NCBI RefSeq assembly: GCF_003173355.1
Contig: NZ_QGMY01000018.1
Span: forward strand, 28,514 to 92,513
DNA: 64,000 nucleotides
DNA from: Methanospirillum lacunae
Lineage (GTDB): Archaea > Halobacteriota > Methanomicrobia > Methanomicrobiales > Methanospirillaceae
Direction of reading: 5' to 3'
Positions 8,956 through 17,357 of the stretch are shown piece after piece. Within the stretch, counting starts at the first letter, position 1, and every line of letters begins with the position of its first letter. The translations under genes were made by a program, and so were the position numbers. The notes under the pieces were generated by a model, which saw only the letters and a list, made by a program, of their open reading frames with translations, was not told the origin of the DNA and did no database searches.

Positions 8956-9468
8956 ATGGATCGTAAAATGTTCATTATTGCAGCAGTATTATCCTGCTGT
9001 CTCATCTTCTCAGTAGTGTCGGCAACAACCACCACCCCGGCAGGTAACGCAACCAATGTTACCAAGGTTGTAAAAACCACCACACCGACCACTACATCTA
9101 CCGGAAACGTCACCAGCACTGCAAAGATTGCACAACCAACCCAGCCAGCCAACACAACAACTGTTGCAAAAATCCTGACCGCACCAAAGGTAATCTCAAT
9201 TACACCAAGTTCAGGAACTCTCGGAAACAAGGTCGCATTCAACGTGACAGGTTCAGATTTTGACAAGACTGCCAAGGTATACCTTGAGACAGAAGTCAAA
9301 AACAAGACCAAGACCATTGAAGCTGCAAAGAATACTGTAGTATCCAATTCACTCATCAGTGGAAACTTCAAGATGCCAACCAATGTGCCAGCAGGTGACT
9401 GGAACGTAGTTGTCAAGCAGAATGGAAAGGAAAGCTCAACACCAGTGAAATTTACAATTAAAGAATAA
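8956..9468 (+). CDS. Small exported IPT/TIG-domain surface protein
   Basis: Taking the ATG at 8956, the protein has 170 residues: a signal peptide (MFIIAAVLSCCLIFSVVSA), a Thr/Asn-rich low-complexity linker with many N-x-S/T sites for AglB glycosylation, and one C-terminal IPT/TIG immunoglobulin-like domain beginning PKVISITPSSGTLGNKVAF. The open frame extends upstream to 8785, but this would overlap the ABC ATPase gene and give an implausible N-terminus; 8935 is an alternative start. An oligo-T run at 9498-9504 probably ends the transcript. It is likely a cell-surface structural or adhesive protein. Confidence 0.78.
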   Translation: MDRKMFIIAAVLSCCLIFSVVSATTTTPAGNATNVTKVVKTTTPTTTSTGNVTSTAKIAQPTQPANTTTVAKILTAPKVISITPSSGTLGNKVAFNVTGSDFDKTAKVYLETEVKNKTKTIEAAKNTVVSNSLISGNFKMPTNVPAGDWNVVVKQNGKESSTPVKFTIKE

Positions 9469-9497
9469 TAAGAACCCCAATATCCGGGATCCTATAC

Positions 9498-9504
9498 TTT
9501 TTTT
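9498..9504 (+). terminator. Oligo-T terminator after the IPT/TIG-domain gene
   Basis: A run of seven T residues 30 bases after the stop codon, lying between convergent genes. This matches the oligo-T type of archaeal transcription terminator. Confidence 0.45.
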
Positions 9505-9551
9505 CTGCGATTGTGCAAATCCCATTTCAATTATAAGGAAGCAATGCCATC

Positions 9552-10124
9552 TTACAATGTCACAGGGTAATGCGGATAATCCATCTGTTTCTGGATCGTC
9601 TCTCTCACCTGCCGACCAGCAATCAGTTCTGTGATATATAGACCAAGATCTATTGCAGCAGTTACTCCTCCTGCAGTGATAATCTTTCCATCAGGAACTA
9701 TTCGATCTTCCAGGACATCCCGGGCAAAGTGCCTTAAAACAGGCTGCATTGCAGGATGTGTTGTAACTTTGCGATCACGAAGAAGACCTGCAGCTCCAAG
9801 GAGAAGAACTCCGCCACAGACTGCGGCAATGGTTGTATCCTGACCAACTGTAGAGATCCATTGGAGGAATTCAGAATTCTTCATGAGATCCTTCACTCCG
9901 TCGCCTCCGGGTATGACTACATAGTCATATAAAGTGAAATCTGTACAGATATCATCTGGTATCATGACAAGCCCTTCTGAGGATCTGATCTGGTCTGTAT
10001 GGGAAGAAACCACATATTCTAAATCAGGGCAAAATCCCATGGTTTTAAGACGAGAGATCGGATCATAGAGTCCGGCAAAATCAAGGAGTGTAACGTTATC
10101 GTAAAGAACAAATGCGATCTTCAT
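9552..10124 (-). CDS. DJ-1/PfpI family protein (isocyanide hydratase-like)
   Basis: A 190-residue glutamine-amidotransferase-fold protein. The start KIAFVLYDNVTLLDFAGLYD resembles the InhA/ThiJ branch. The nucleophile elbow AAVCGGVLLLGAAGLL carries the expected cysteine (about residue 104), followed by KVTTHPAM with the conserved histidine. Members hydrate isocyanides or act as deglycase/chaperone-like proteins, and the substrate here cannot be told from sequence. It lacks the C-terminal AraC-type HTH of the regulator subgroup, so it is a stand-alone enzyme. It is encoded alone, convergent with the IPT/TIG-domain gene and divergent from tspO. Confidence 0.85.
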   Translation of the reverse strand: MKIAFVLYDNVTLLDFAGLYDPISRLKTMGFCPDLEYVVSSHTDQIRSSEGLVMIPDDICTDFTLYDYVVIPGGDGVKDLMKNSEFLQWISTVGQDTTIAAVCGGVLLLGAAGLLRDRKVTTHPAMQPVLRHFARDVLEDRIVPDGKIITAGGVTAAIDLGLYITELIAGRQVRETIQKQMDYPHYPVTL

Positions 10125-10224
10125 ACTTCAAACCTGACATTTTAGAGGTTGGATGCTCAAAGCAAAGTACATACCTCACAAACTGGAACCAAAGATAATG
10201 TAGCATCACCACCAATTAAGAATC

Positions 10225-10713
10225 ATGAAGATCCCATCACTTCATTCACTTCTCCTTCTGATTGGCTGCATCGTCCTACCACTTTTAATCGGAGCTTTAG
10301 GATCAGTTATTACAACATCTTCAATCCCAATCTGGTACAACACACTCACAAAACCCTGGTTCACCCCTCCAAACTGGGTATTTGCACCGATATGGACAAT
10401 ACTCTACTGTATGATGGGCGTTTCCCTGTGGCTTATCATCAAAGACGGATTTAAGAATAATGAGGTCAAAAGAGGCGTAATTTGTTTTGGAGCACAATTA
10501 CTACTCAATTTTCTTTGGACTATTGCTTTCTTTGGGATGAGATCCCCGGCAATGGGGTTAGTCGTAATTATCGCACTCCTATACCTTATCGGCCTTACAA
10601 TTCAGATATTTAAAAATATTTCAAGTCCTGCAGCATATCTTTTCATCCCTTATTTCTGCTGGACATGTTGTGCAACCGTACTCAATGCAGCAGTATTTCT
10701 CCTGAATATGTAA
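10225..10713 (+). CDS. tspO: TspO/MBR family membrane protein
   Basis: A 162-residue five-helix membrane protein of the TspO (translocator protein, benzodiazepine receptor-like) family. The hallmark KPWFTPPNWVFAPIWTILYC segment, NFLWTIAFFGM and the final helix FCWTCCATVLNAAVFLLN with the conserved W-x-x-x-A/T-x-L-N pattern are all present. TspO proteins bind porphyrins and related tetrapyrroles and have been linked to redox and oxygen sensing. The next gene (10825) encodes an iron-sulfur membrane protein, which gives a loose redox context. The start ATG at 10225 is well placed for the first helix. Confidence 0.92.
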   Translation: MKIPSLHSLLLLIGCIVLPLLIGALGSVITTSSIPIWYNTLTKPWFTPPNWVFAPIWTILYCMMGVSLWLIIKDGFKNNEVKRGVICFGAQLLLNFLWTIAFFGMRSPAMGLVVIIALLYLIGLTIQIFKNISSPAAYLFIPYFCWTCCATVLNAAVFLLNM

Positions 10714-10857
10714 AAACATACTAAAATACGAAAATCGCAATACCTAAAACTTCAGGGGAATAATTAGTATAGAAATGGTTTATTCATATAATGATTTAAC
10801 AAAAGGAAATCATAAACATAACACTTGGATGACAATTCCCATTTGTACGATACAGTA

Positions 10858-11997
10858 ATGCCAGGGAATTTATCATCAGGCAACGATATTGTTTCATATT
10901 CCAATTTACGGCGAAACAATATCATTGCTGCATTAATAACGTGCTTTCTTATCTTTTTCTTCACCAGTCATGGAACCGGATCAATAACCTCAATAATTAC
11001 AAGCGGAATCTTGGCAATTTTTGGAGGAACAATCACCTACTCCATACTTACTACTAGAATAATTTCACGGTTCAGACTGGGAATCTATGTATTAATGGGT
11101 ATTTTATTCACAATTTCATTTTCAATTGAACATATTGTGTCCAGGGGTAGTATCTTATTAAGCCAGTCAGTAATTACTGCAGGGACCACCCCAATTTGTC
11201 CAATAACCATCCCGTTTGTTTCGATTCCACTTGTTTTGACAGGAAAGATGATCTTTCCCTCCACCGTTGCAGCACTAATAAGTATCCTTCTTCTCTGGCT
11301 TGCAATGATCATTCTACTTGGAAGAGGATGGTGCTCATGGATATGTTTCTTCGGATGGATCAGTCAGTTTTTTGCTGCACTTCCCAAGAAACCTTTAATC
11401 AGACTTGATACTGTTCCAAAATGGGCAAAAATGCTCCCATATGCCCTCATGCTATTTTTTATTCTCATTGCATTGGTAACGTTTTCACCGGTCTTCTGTT
11501 CATGGGTATGCCCACTCAGAATTGTATATGATCCACCAATGGTGACTTCTTCAATTGAATGGATTCAGGCACTTATCTTTGTTATTGGAGGGTTTGTTTT
11601 ATTAATTGCAGGACCATTCCTCACAAAAAAACGGCTCTATTGTAGTCTTGTATGTCCCCTTCTTCCAGCAAATGCACTTGTGGGAATTGTCAGTCCATTC
11701 AGGGTGAAAGTAGATCATGAAAAATGCATCAACTGTGGCCTCTGCGTAAAGACCTGCGATGTCTTTGCTATTACTACAGAAAAGTCAGAAAAACCTGAAC
11801 CAACAATCGAATGTGTCAGGTGTGGTCATTGTATGGATAAATGCCCAAAAGGAGCAATCGACTACACTCTTACTGGAACAACTACTCAGGCTCGTACATT
11901 GTTCATTATCCTGGCGGTTACATTCTGTATCATGATGGCATACACATTTGCCATGGCCATTGAGGTCTTTCTCCTCACTGGGGGGATTTCATCATGA
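10858..11997 (+). CDS. NapH/CcoG-like membrane polyferredoxin
   Basis: About 379 residues from the ATG at 10858 (a TTG at 10825 would add 11). Several transmembrane helices frame two membrane-edge cysteine motifs (CSWICFFGW and CSWVCPLR) and a third, CSLVCPLLPANALVG. The C-terminal region has a two-cluster ferredoxin domain (CINCGLCVKTC and CVRCGHCMDKCPKG) and a last helix. This is the NapH/NosR/CcoG layout, a protein that moves electrons between the membrane and iron-sulfur partners. The stop overlaps the start of a 35-residue peptide gene (ATGA) and a CcdA/DsbD-like gene follows. The set may deliver reductant across the membrane. The physiological partner is unknown. Confidence 0.85.
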   Translation: MPGNLSSGNDIVSYSNLRRNNIIAALITCFLIFFFTSHGTGSITSIITSGILAIFGGTITYSILTTRIISRFRLGIYVLMGILFTISFSIEHIVSRGSILLSQSVITAGTTPICPITIPFVSIPLVLTGKMIFPSTVAALISILLLWLAMIILLGRGWCSWICFFGWISQFFAALPKKPLIRLDTVPKWAKMLPYALMLFFILIALVTFSPVFCSWVCPLRIVYDPPMVTSSIEWIQALIFVIGGFVLLIAGPFLTKKRLYCSLVCPLLPANALVGIVSPFRVKVDHEKCINCGLCVKTCDVFAITTEKSEKPEPTIECVRCGHCMDKCPKGAIDYTLTGTTTQARTLFIILAVTFCIMMAYTFAMAIEVFLLTGGISS

Positions 11998-12101
11998 TCA
12001 CGTTTTCAAACAAGGAAACAGTGAGGAGAATTCTTGCATATATTTACCTGATTGTAATTTTTATAATAACAGTCACCATGCTTATGAAAATACATTCATG
12101 A
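11994..12101 (+). CDS. 35-residue single-helix membrane peptide
   Basis: A short open frame beginning at an ATG that overlaps the stop of the polyferredoxin gene (ATGA) and ending 10 bases before the next gene, with a GAGGAGAT ribosome binding site between them. The peptide starts MITFSNKETVRRILAYIY, then has a hydrophobic stretch of about 20 residues and the tail MKIHS. The tight coupling on both sides and the basic N-terminus before one helix make it a plausible small subunit that assists the redox membrane complex. It resembles no family I know. Confidence 0.6.
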   Translation: MITFSNKETVRRILAYIYLIVIFIITVTMLMKIHS

Positions 12102-12111
12102 GGAGATACTG

Positions 12112-12720
12112 ATGATTGAGACCATCGCATCAGGTATCCTTCTCGGATTATCCACGGGCCTCTTCTGTCTTGCATCCTGTGCTCCAATCATGGTACCATT
12201 CATGCTTGGAGAGAAAAGAAACCTTAAAAAAATAGTGTCCACGACAATAAATCTATCAATAGGCAGACTTTGTGCATATATCCTAATCGGAACTGCAGTA
12301 GGAATATTCGCGGCTAACCTGGAAGAAAACCTATTCCACAAAATTGGAGGAGCTGCATTAGTGCTGGTTTCAGTACTACTATTGCTATACACATTCAGCC
12401 TAATCCCAATCCACCCACGTTTTTGCGGCTGCAACCCAAAAATCCAATCAAATATTCCAGTGTTATTCGGATTCCTAACCGGGATAAATATATGTCCTCC
12501 ATTCCTTCTTGCGATAAGTTATGCCATCTCACTCGGAAATCTGCTAGGTAGTATACTTTTATTTCTTGGATTTTTTATTGGGACATCCATTTATCTTGTG
12601 CTTCTCATCCCTGTTGGATACGTAGGAAAGTATGAAAATTTCAGAGTTGTAGGAAGAATCACGGCAATACTTTCTTCAATCGTATTCTTCTTTGTCGGAA
12701 TAGGCTATATCGTTGGATAA
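12112..12720 (+). CDS. CcdA/DsbD-like (TauE/SafE-annotated) transmembrane protein
   Basis: A 202-residue protein with six hydrophobic helices. The first carries GLSTGLFCLASCAPIMVP and the fourth GFLTGINICPPFLLAISYA, giving the two cysteine-proline sites that in CcdA/DsbD families shuttle reducing equivalents across the membrane. Similar proteins in methanogens are often annotated as sulfite exporter TauE/SafE family next to a 4Fe-4S membrane protein, which is exactly this arrangement. An FCGC pair in the central loop is an additional candidate thiol site. It starts after a strong GAGGAG site, downstream of the 35-residue peptide, and ends convergent with the chemoreceptor gene. Confidence 0.78.
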   Translation: MIETIASGILLGLSTGLFCLASCAPIMVPFMLGEKRNLKKIVSTTINLSIGRLCAYILIGTAVGIFAANLEENLFHKIGGAALVLVSVLLLLYTFSLIPIHPRFCGCNPKIQSNIPVLFGFLTGINICPPFLLAISYAISLGNLLGSILLFLGFFIGTSIYLVLLIPVGYVGKYENFRVVGRITAILSSIVFFFVGIGYIVG

Positions 12721-12791
12721 ACCTATTTTGCAACCCTAAAAACCATTCCCTATAAAAGACTAACCAGGGCAATAAAACTAGAATAAAAAAT

Positions 12792-15023
12792 TTATTTGTT
12801 GAGTCTTGACATAGACTCATCAATGCGGGTTGCAATAATAGACAAATCGTTGATTATTGTTGACATCTGATTAAGAGCCGATGCAGACTCTTCAGAAGCA
12901 GAAGCCGAACTGATTGCTTCTTTTGCTGTCTCTACCGACATAGTTTTTACTTCAGATACACTGGAGGTAATTTCCTGAACAGTAGCTGACTCCTCTTCTG
13001 ATAAACTTGCAACTTCAGTCATATTCTTTGAAATTTCTTCTACCTGAATTGCAATTTCATTAAAGAACTTGATTGTGTCAGTAATCGCTTGTGATCCTTT
13101 TGAAACTTCAGTATTGGCCTGGTTCATTGCATCAGCAGCACGATTTGACTGATGCTGCAGAGAACTGATAATTTTTGCAATATTTTCTGCTGAACCCTGG
13201 GATTCCTGAGCAAGTGTTTTCACTTCATTAGCGACAACTGCAAATCCCATACCTGCATCTCCTGCCCGTGCCGCTTCTATTGCTGCGTTTAGTGCAAGCA
13301 GGTTTGTCTGATCTGCAATACTGCTGATAATATCAACAATTTTTCCTATTTCAATCATCTGATCTCTAATTTCGGTAATAATTGACCCGACATCAGAGAC
13401 AGCACCATTAATAGCTTTAATGCCTCCTTCAGCTACTGCAGCCTGTTCCACTCCTTTTACAGAGGTAGTATTGGCATCAAGAGTGAGATTGCTTACAGAT
13501 TCCACCTTTGTTGCGACTGTTGCAACAGAATGGTTTAAATCCTCCATAGCTGTAAGAACCTGCTCAATGGCATGGACACTGTTTTCTGCATTTGTACTTA
13601 CTACAGATGAACTCTGTGCTATAGATGAAGCACCCGCAGTTATCTCTTCAATACTTGCTGCAGCTTCTTCTGATGACGCAGTGAGGGAATTAACCTGTTC
13701 AGAAACATCCTTGATAGCAATTGAGAGTTCAATACCAATCGTGTTGAGTCCATTCTTCAGGGAAATCAGATCTCCTTTTGTAATAACAGTTTCATCAAAC
13801 CGGGCAGAAAATTTGGCTTGTGCAAACTGTTCTGAAACACGAAGTGCCTCATTGAGAGGAGTGGTTATGGCATCAAGCATGTTATTGATACCAATGATGA
13901 TATCCTTGTATGCTCCGATGAACTTTGAAGAATTACCACGTTTAGCAAGTTCTCCATTTTCTGCATCCTGAATCAATCCTTTGATCTCACCAGTAATACC
14001 AGATATTGACTCAACTAACTGAATAAGAGCATGTGAGATCTCATCTTGCTCATCCTTGGGTACGACATTAATCGAAAGATCACCAGATGCAATCTTTTTG
14101 AGGGCAGATACAACAGTATTTTGGAGGTTATCAGAAAATGCATCCATTTCCCTCCCCAAAATTCCTATCTCATCATCCCGGTCAAGTTTGAGCCTCTCTG
14201 AAAGATGACCTTTCCCCATCTCACTGATCATTCGTGCAGTTTTTTCAATGGGTGTAGTGGTTTGTCGGGCAAAGGCAATCCCAATGAACATAACAGCAAT
14301 GATAGTGAGGATAGCAATTATGAAGATGAGAAGTATGGCCTGCCGTGTTGAATTGGCCAGTTCATTTACAAGATTATCGTTTTCAGTTTGTAACTTCTCT
14401 CCAAGAACCTTAGTAGGCTTCAGGAATTCATCGATATACACAGCAATGCCGACAACCATATGGACTCCATCCTTGGATGTCAGATTTACCGGATAATAAC
14501 TGATAAATTTATCCCGGTATGATCCATCAGTCTCTTTTGACTTGTAATATCCTGTTGCCGGAGATCCATTTTTAATCCGGTTCACTATTTCGTAAAGTTC
14601 AGGTTGATCAACCTTGTAATCCTCATAGGACATACCTTCTTTAGCTTTTGAAGAATGCATGAGGTTTTTAAATCCTATTGGATCTCCAATAAGACTGGAA
14701 CCCTGTGAACCAACCGGTTGTACAGCAATTGCCCTGAAAGCAGGATCTTTCGAAAGATCAGACCAGGTTTTATCAGGATGATCTGCCAGGTATATCTCTA
14801 ATTCTTTGGCGATAGATTTTGTACTGTCAACCGCATTATCTTCAGCAAGTTTTTGTAATGCACCGGTTGAAGAGGTAATGGATTCATTTCCAATCTCATT
14901 TACCTTGATGTCAATCGTATTACTGACTGAAAATAAACTAAATATACCAATTGACCCAATAATCAGCAATGGAATTACTGAAATTCCAAGCATCATAAGA
15001 ATTAAACGACGTTTAAACTGCAT
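12792..15023 (-). CDS. Methyl-accepting chemotaxis protein with a poly-HAMP stalk
   Basis: A 743-residue transducer. Residues about 9-32 are the first membrane helix, then an external single-Cache-like sensor (about 35-215), a second helix (about 225-248), and HAMP. The segment from about 250 to 430 contains at least three more HAMP-like repeats, such as [22 protein letters not shown] and [18 protein letters not shown]. The C-terminal signalling domain has the hairpin tip [19 protein letters not shown] and [15 protein letters not shown] and glutamate/alanine-rich methylation segments. It should signal to CheA/CheW, which are not in this window. The gene is transcribed alone from a promoter carrying a palindrome at 15074-15085. 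Confidence 0.95.
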   Translation of the reverse strand: MQFKRRLILMMLGISVIPLLIIGSIGIFSLFSVSNTIDIKVNEIGNESITSSTGALQKLAEDNAVDSTKSIAKELEIYLADHPDKTWSDLSKDPAFRAIAVQPVGSQGSSLIGDPIGFKNLMHSSKAKEGMSYEDYKVDQPELYEIVNRIKNGSPATGYYKSKETDGSYRDKFISYYPVNLTSKDGVHMVVGIAVYIDEFLKPTKVLGEKLQTENDNLVNELANSTRQAILLIFIIAILTIIAVMFIGIAFARQTTTPIEKTARMISEMGKGHLSERLKLDRDDEIGILGREMDAFSDNLQNTVVSALKKIASGDLSINVVPKDEQDEISHALIQLVESISGITGEIKGLIQDAENGELAKRGNSSKFIGAYKDIIIGINNMLDAITTPLNEALRVSEQFAQAKFSARFDETVITKGDLISLKNGLNTIGIELSIAIKDVSEQVNSLTASSEEAAASIEEITAGASSIAQSSSVVSTNAENSVHAIEQVLTAMEDLNHSVATVATKVESVSNLTLDANTTSVKGVEQAAVAEGGIKAINGAVSDVGSIITEIRDQMIEIGKIVDIISSIADQTNLLALNAAIEAARAGDAGMGFAVVANEVKTLAQESQGSAENIAKIISSLQHQSNRAADAMNQANTEVSKGSQAITDTIKFFNEIAIQVEEISKNMTEVASLSEEESATVQEITSSVSEVKTMSVETAKEAISSASASEESASALNQMSTIINDLSIIATRIDESMSRLNK

Positions 15024-15069
15024 TTTCCCCCCACTGTAAACATTTACTCACTTTAGATCTGGTTTTGCA

Positions 15070-15107
15070 CCTGATGATCGATCATTATAGAATATATAAA
15101 CATCAGG
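15070..15107 (-). promoter_or_regulatory. Chemoreceptor promoter with TATA box and nested palindromes
   Basis: On the minus strand a TATA box (TTTATATATT at 15100-15091) lies about 70 bases before the chemoreceptor ATG. It is flanked by a perfect 7-bp inverted repeat, CCTGATG at 15070-15076 and CATCAGG at 15101-15107. Immediately downstream sits a 12-bp perfect palindrome, ATGATCGATCAT at 15074-15085, about where transcription should start. This arrangement suits control by a dimeric regulator. Confidence 0.55.
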
Positions 15108-15110
15108 CTG

Positions 15111-15638
15111 GATCCAGCACTTTTTGTACACTTCCTGAAGTTGAAGACATTTTTTTAAATTAATGTCTAAAACAATTAGTGAGACCGTAAACTAATTAAG
15201 GAAGGCCATAATGGCGCCATCGACACAAAATATAAATGATATGAATGAGAACCCTGTATTTTGAGAGAGAATAATGAATAAACATACATTATCCTCCGAT
15301 TTTGAGGTTTTTTAGGAGGGTGCCATAGCATACACAAAGTCAATATCGGCTTATTCATCTGATCCGAGATATTAAGGCGAATAGGGAAAATAAAGACAAG
15401 AACAACCATTTAATTAAATCTGCATTTTTTAAAAAACAGATGCATCATCAGGAACTTTAATAATTATGATAGAACCATCAGTTCTCCGAGGGTTCGTACA
15501 CACCGGGAGTCATTCTTTCTAAATTTTTTTTATAACCCTATATTCTCCTCTCATGGTACACAAAAGTATTTGTTAATTTGTAGGAATTTATGGAAACGGA
15601 ATATTGGAAACTCACACAAACGAAAACAATCTTGTAAA
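15111..15638. other. Intergenic stretch without a recognisable gene
   Basis: AT-rich DNA between the chemoreceptor promoter and the end of the repeat-protein gene. A perfect 7-bp inverted repeat (AGACATT at 15145-15151, AATGTCT at 15162-15168) is visible. A 77-codon minus-strand frame at 15176-15409 has no start context and a non-protein-like composition, so I do not call it a gene. Confidence 0.4.
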
Positions 15639-16991
15639 CTATTTCTCTCTGTTTCCCGCGATATCTATATCTTCAGACAGGGTAATTCCTGCAATAATAT
15701 ATCCTCCATCATTTGTCTGCAGGATACTTTCTCCAGAATCATACATGCTCCCTCCCAGACTTTTTTCCCATTTCAGGCCCCCATCAGGGCCAAGTTTTAC
15801 TATCCAGTAATCAGAATCTCCGTGGTTCCCGGTGACATCACCATCATCGGATGCTGATCCCCCTGCCACTATATATCCACCATCACGGGTCTGTCTGATA
15901 CTTTTTGCTTCATCAATGCCTTTTCCACCCAAACATCTCTGCCATGCAAGATCCCCTCCTGGAGAAAGTTTGACTATCCAATAATCGAGCTCACCGTGAT
16001 TACCGGATACATCACCATCATCGGATGCTGAAGCTCCGGCAATAATATATCCGCCATCAGAAAGTTGCTGAATAAAATATGGTATATCGTTTTGTGATCC
16101 TCCAAAACACTTCTGCCAGGTGATTTCAACCCCGGGGGTAAGTTTGACTATCCAATAATCGAGATCACCGTGATTACCGGATACATCACCATCATGGGAG
16201 GCCGATGCTCCTGCCATGATATAGCCACCATCTATTGTCTGACGTATACTGTATCCCAGATCATCTTTTGTTCCTCCAAAGGTTTTTTTCCAGATGAGAT
16301 CTCCGGAAGAGGTCAGTTTTGCAATCCAAATATCGCGATCACTGCGGCTTGGGGTGTGCAATCCATCTGGAAACCTGATACTTCCTGATACGATATAACC
16401 ACTATCACGGGTCTGCTGGATACTATGGATCTCTTCATGATTTGGAGTGTCAAGACTTTTTTCCCATGAAATCAGGCCTTCTCGTGTAAGTTTAATGATC
16501 CAGGAGGTATTCATACTCTGGTTTATAGTGGCATTCTTTTCACCGGGTCCAAATTTTCCTCCATAAGCATACCCGCATGATTCTGTCTGACTCAGGATAT
16601 CAGGAGATTGCCAACCCGATCCACGGTAACTCTTCTGCCATACTATCTCACCACCAGGACTCTGTTTCACAATCCAGTAACCAGGATTCTGCCTGGAGTC
16701 AGTACCATTCTCTCCAGAAGAATCAGGCCTTCCGATCAAAAGATATCCCCCGTCACTGGTCTGCTGGATAATATATGATGAATCAGTAATTGGTCCGTTC
16801 AGGCATTTTTGCCAGTATATTTCAGGGGTTATAATGTCTGGGTACTCAATATCAATGGTATGATATGAAGATTCCAAAGAATCAGATCCTGCAACAGAAA
16901 CAGGTAATGCCAGGAACAAAAGCATCAGCAGTACTCCTGGAATCATGAAGACAGCCTGATGAACAATATGCGAACAAACCATTGATGTCAT
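15639..16991 (-). CDS. Secreted beta-propeller-like repeat protein
   Basis: A 450-residue exported protein with a signal peptide (residues about 13-33) and about seven tandem repeats of roughly 55-60 residues. Each repeat follows the pattern SIRQTxDGGYIxAGxS, then DYWIVKLxPxGxIxWxKxxGG. Such repeats are predicted to form beta-propeller blades and occur in secreted archaeal and Bacteroidetes proteins. Three central repeats (15790-16200 region) are nearly identical at the DNA level, a sign of recent internal duplication. Two of them carry the acidic, calcium-loop-like string ASDDGDVSGNHG. It is encoded alone and divergent from aglB. Its job is unknown; a surface or adhesion role is likely. Confidence 0.85.
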   Translation of the reverse strand: MTSMVCSHIVHQAVFMIPGVLLMLLFLALPVSVAGSDSLESSYHTIDIEYPDIITPEIYWQKCLNGPITDSSYIIQQTSDGGYLLIGRPDSSGENGTDSRQNPGYWIVKQSPGGEIVWQKSYRGSGWQSPDILSQTESCGYAYGGKFGPGEKNATINQSMNTSWIIKLTREGLISWEKSLDTPNHEEIHSIQQTRDSGYIVSGSIRFPDGLHTPSRSDRDIWIAKLTSSGDLIWKKTFGGTKDDLGYSIRQTIDGGYIMAGASASHDGDVSGNHGDLDYWIVKLTPGVEITWQKCFGGSQNDIPYFIQQLSDGGYIIAGASASDDGDVSGNHGELDYWIVKLSPGGDLAWQRCLGGKGIDEAKSIRQTRDGGYIVAGGSASDDGDVTGNHGDSDYWIVKLGPDGGLKWEKSLGGSMYDSGESILQTNDGGYIIAGITLSEDIDIAGNREK

Positions 16992-17241
16992 TATTTTTTT
17001 GTCGAAGAAGATCAGGAGGTATTACTCTTTACTCGAACACGAGAGATGATAAAGGTTATTTCCGATACTTGAAACAGAATATCTCAAACCCGGTTGTTCC
17101 AGGTAAAAATGCGCAGATGCACAGGGATAAGATATTTGATGAGAATCAGAGTTCCCAGATTCGTGGGACCAAAACTATAGAACTTCCATTAATAACCAAT
17201 CAGAGAAGAAATTTCGTATACATACATTAAAGAATATAACG

Positions 17242-17264
17242 GTGTAATCACCGTCACATTACAC
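17242..17264. promoter_or_regulatory. Inverted repeat upstream of aglB
   Basis: GTGTAAT at 17242-17248 and ATTACAC at 17258-17264 form a perfect 7-bp inverted repeat with a 9-base spacer, and a nested hairpin ACGGTG-TAAT-CACCGT overlaps the first arm. It lies about 95 bases before the aglB start, in the 366-base gap between divergent genes. It could be an operator or a transcript hairpin. Confidence 0.35.
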
Positions 17265-17357
17265 TTCTCCAGGAAGTGAAATGGTAGTGCAAGTAATAGG
17301 ATCGTATCATAATATCAATGTTAAAGAGAGATACAGTGGCAGAAGAGGAGATTCAGC

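Noticed and set aside
8898..9416. 172-codon minus-strand frame opposite the IPT/TIG-domain gene
   Set aside because: Antisense of a Thr/Lys-rich coding sequence; the Val/Thr repeats are an artefact of complementing ACC/AAG codons.
13420..13971. 183-codon plus-strand frame opposite the chemoreceptor
   Set aside because: It is the antisense shadow of the Ala/Glu/Ser-rich signalling domain, which commonly leaves long open antisense frames.
15176..15409. 77-codon minus-strand frame between the chemoreceptor and the repeat-protein gene
   Set aside because: No ribosome binding site and an irregular composition; it appears to be chance.
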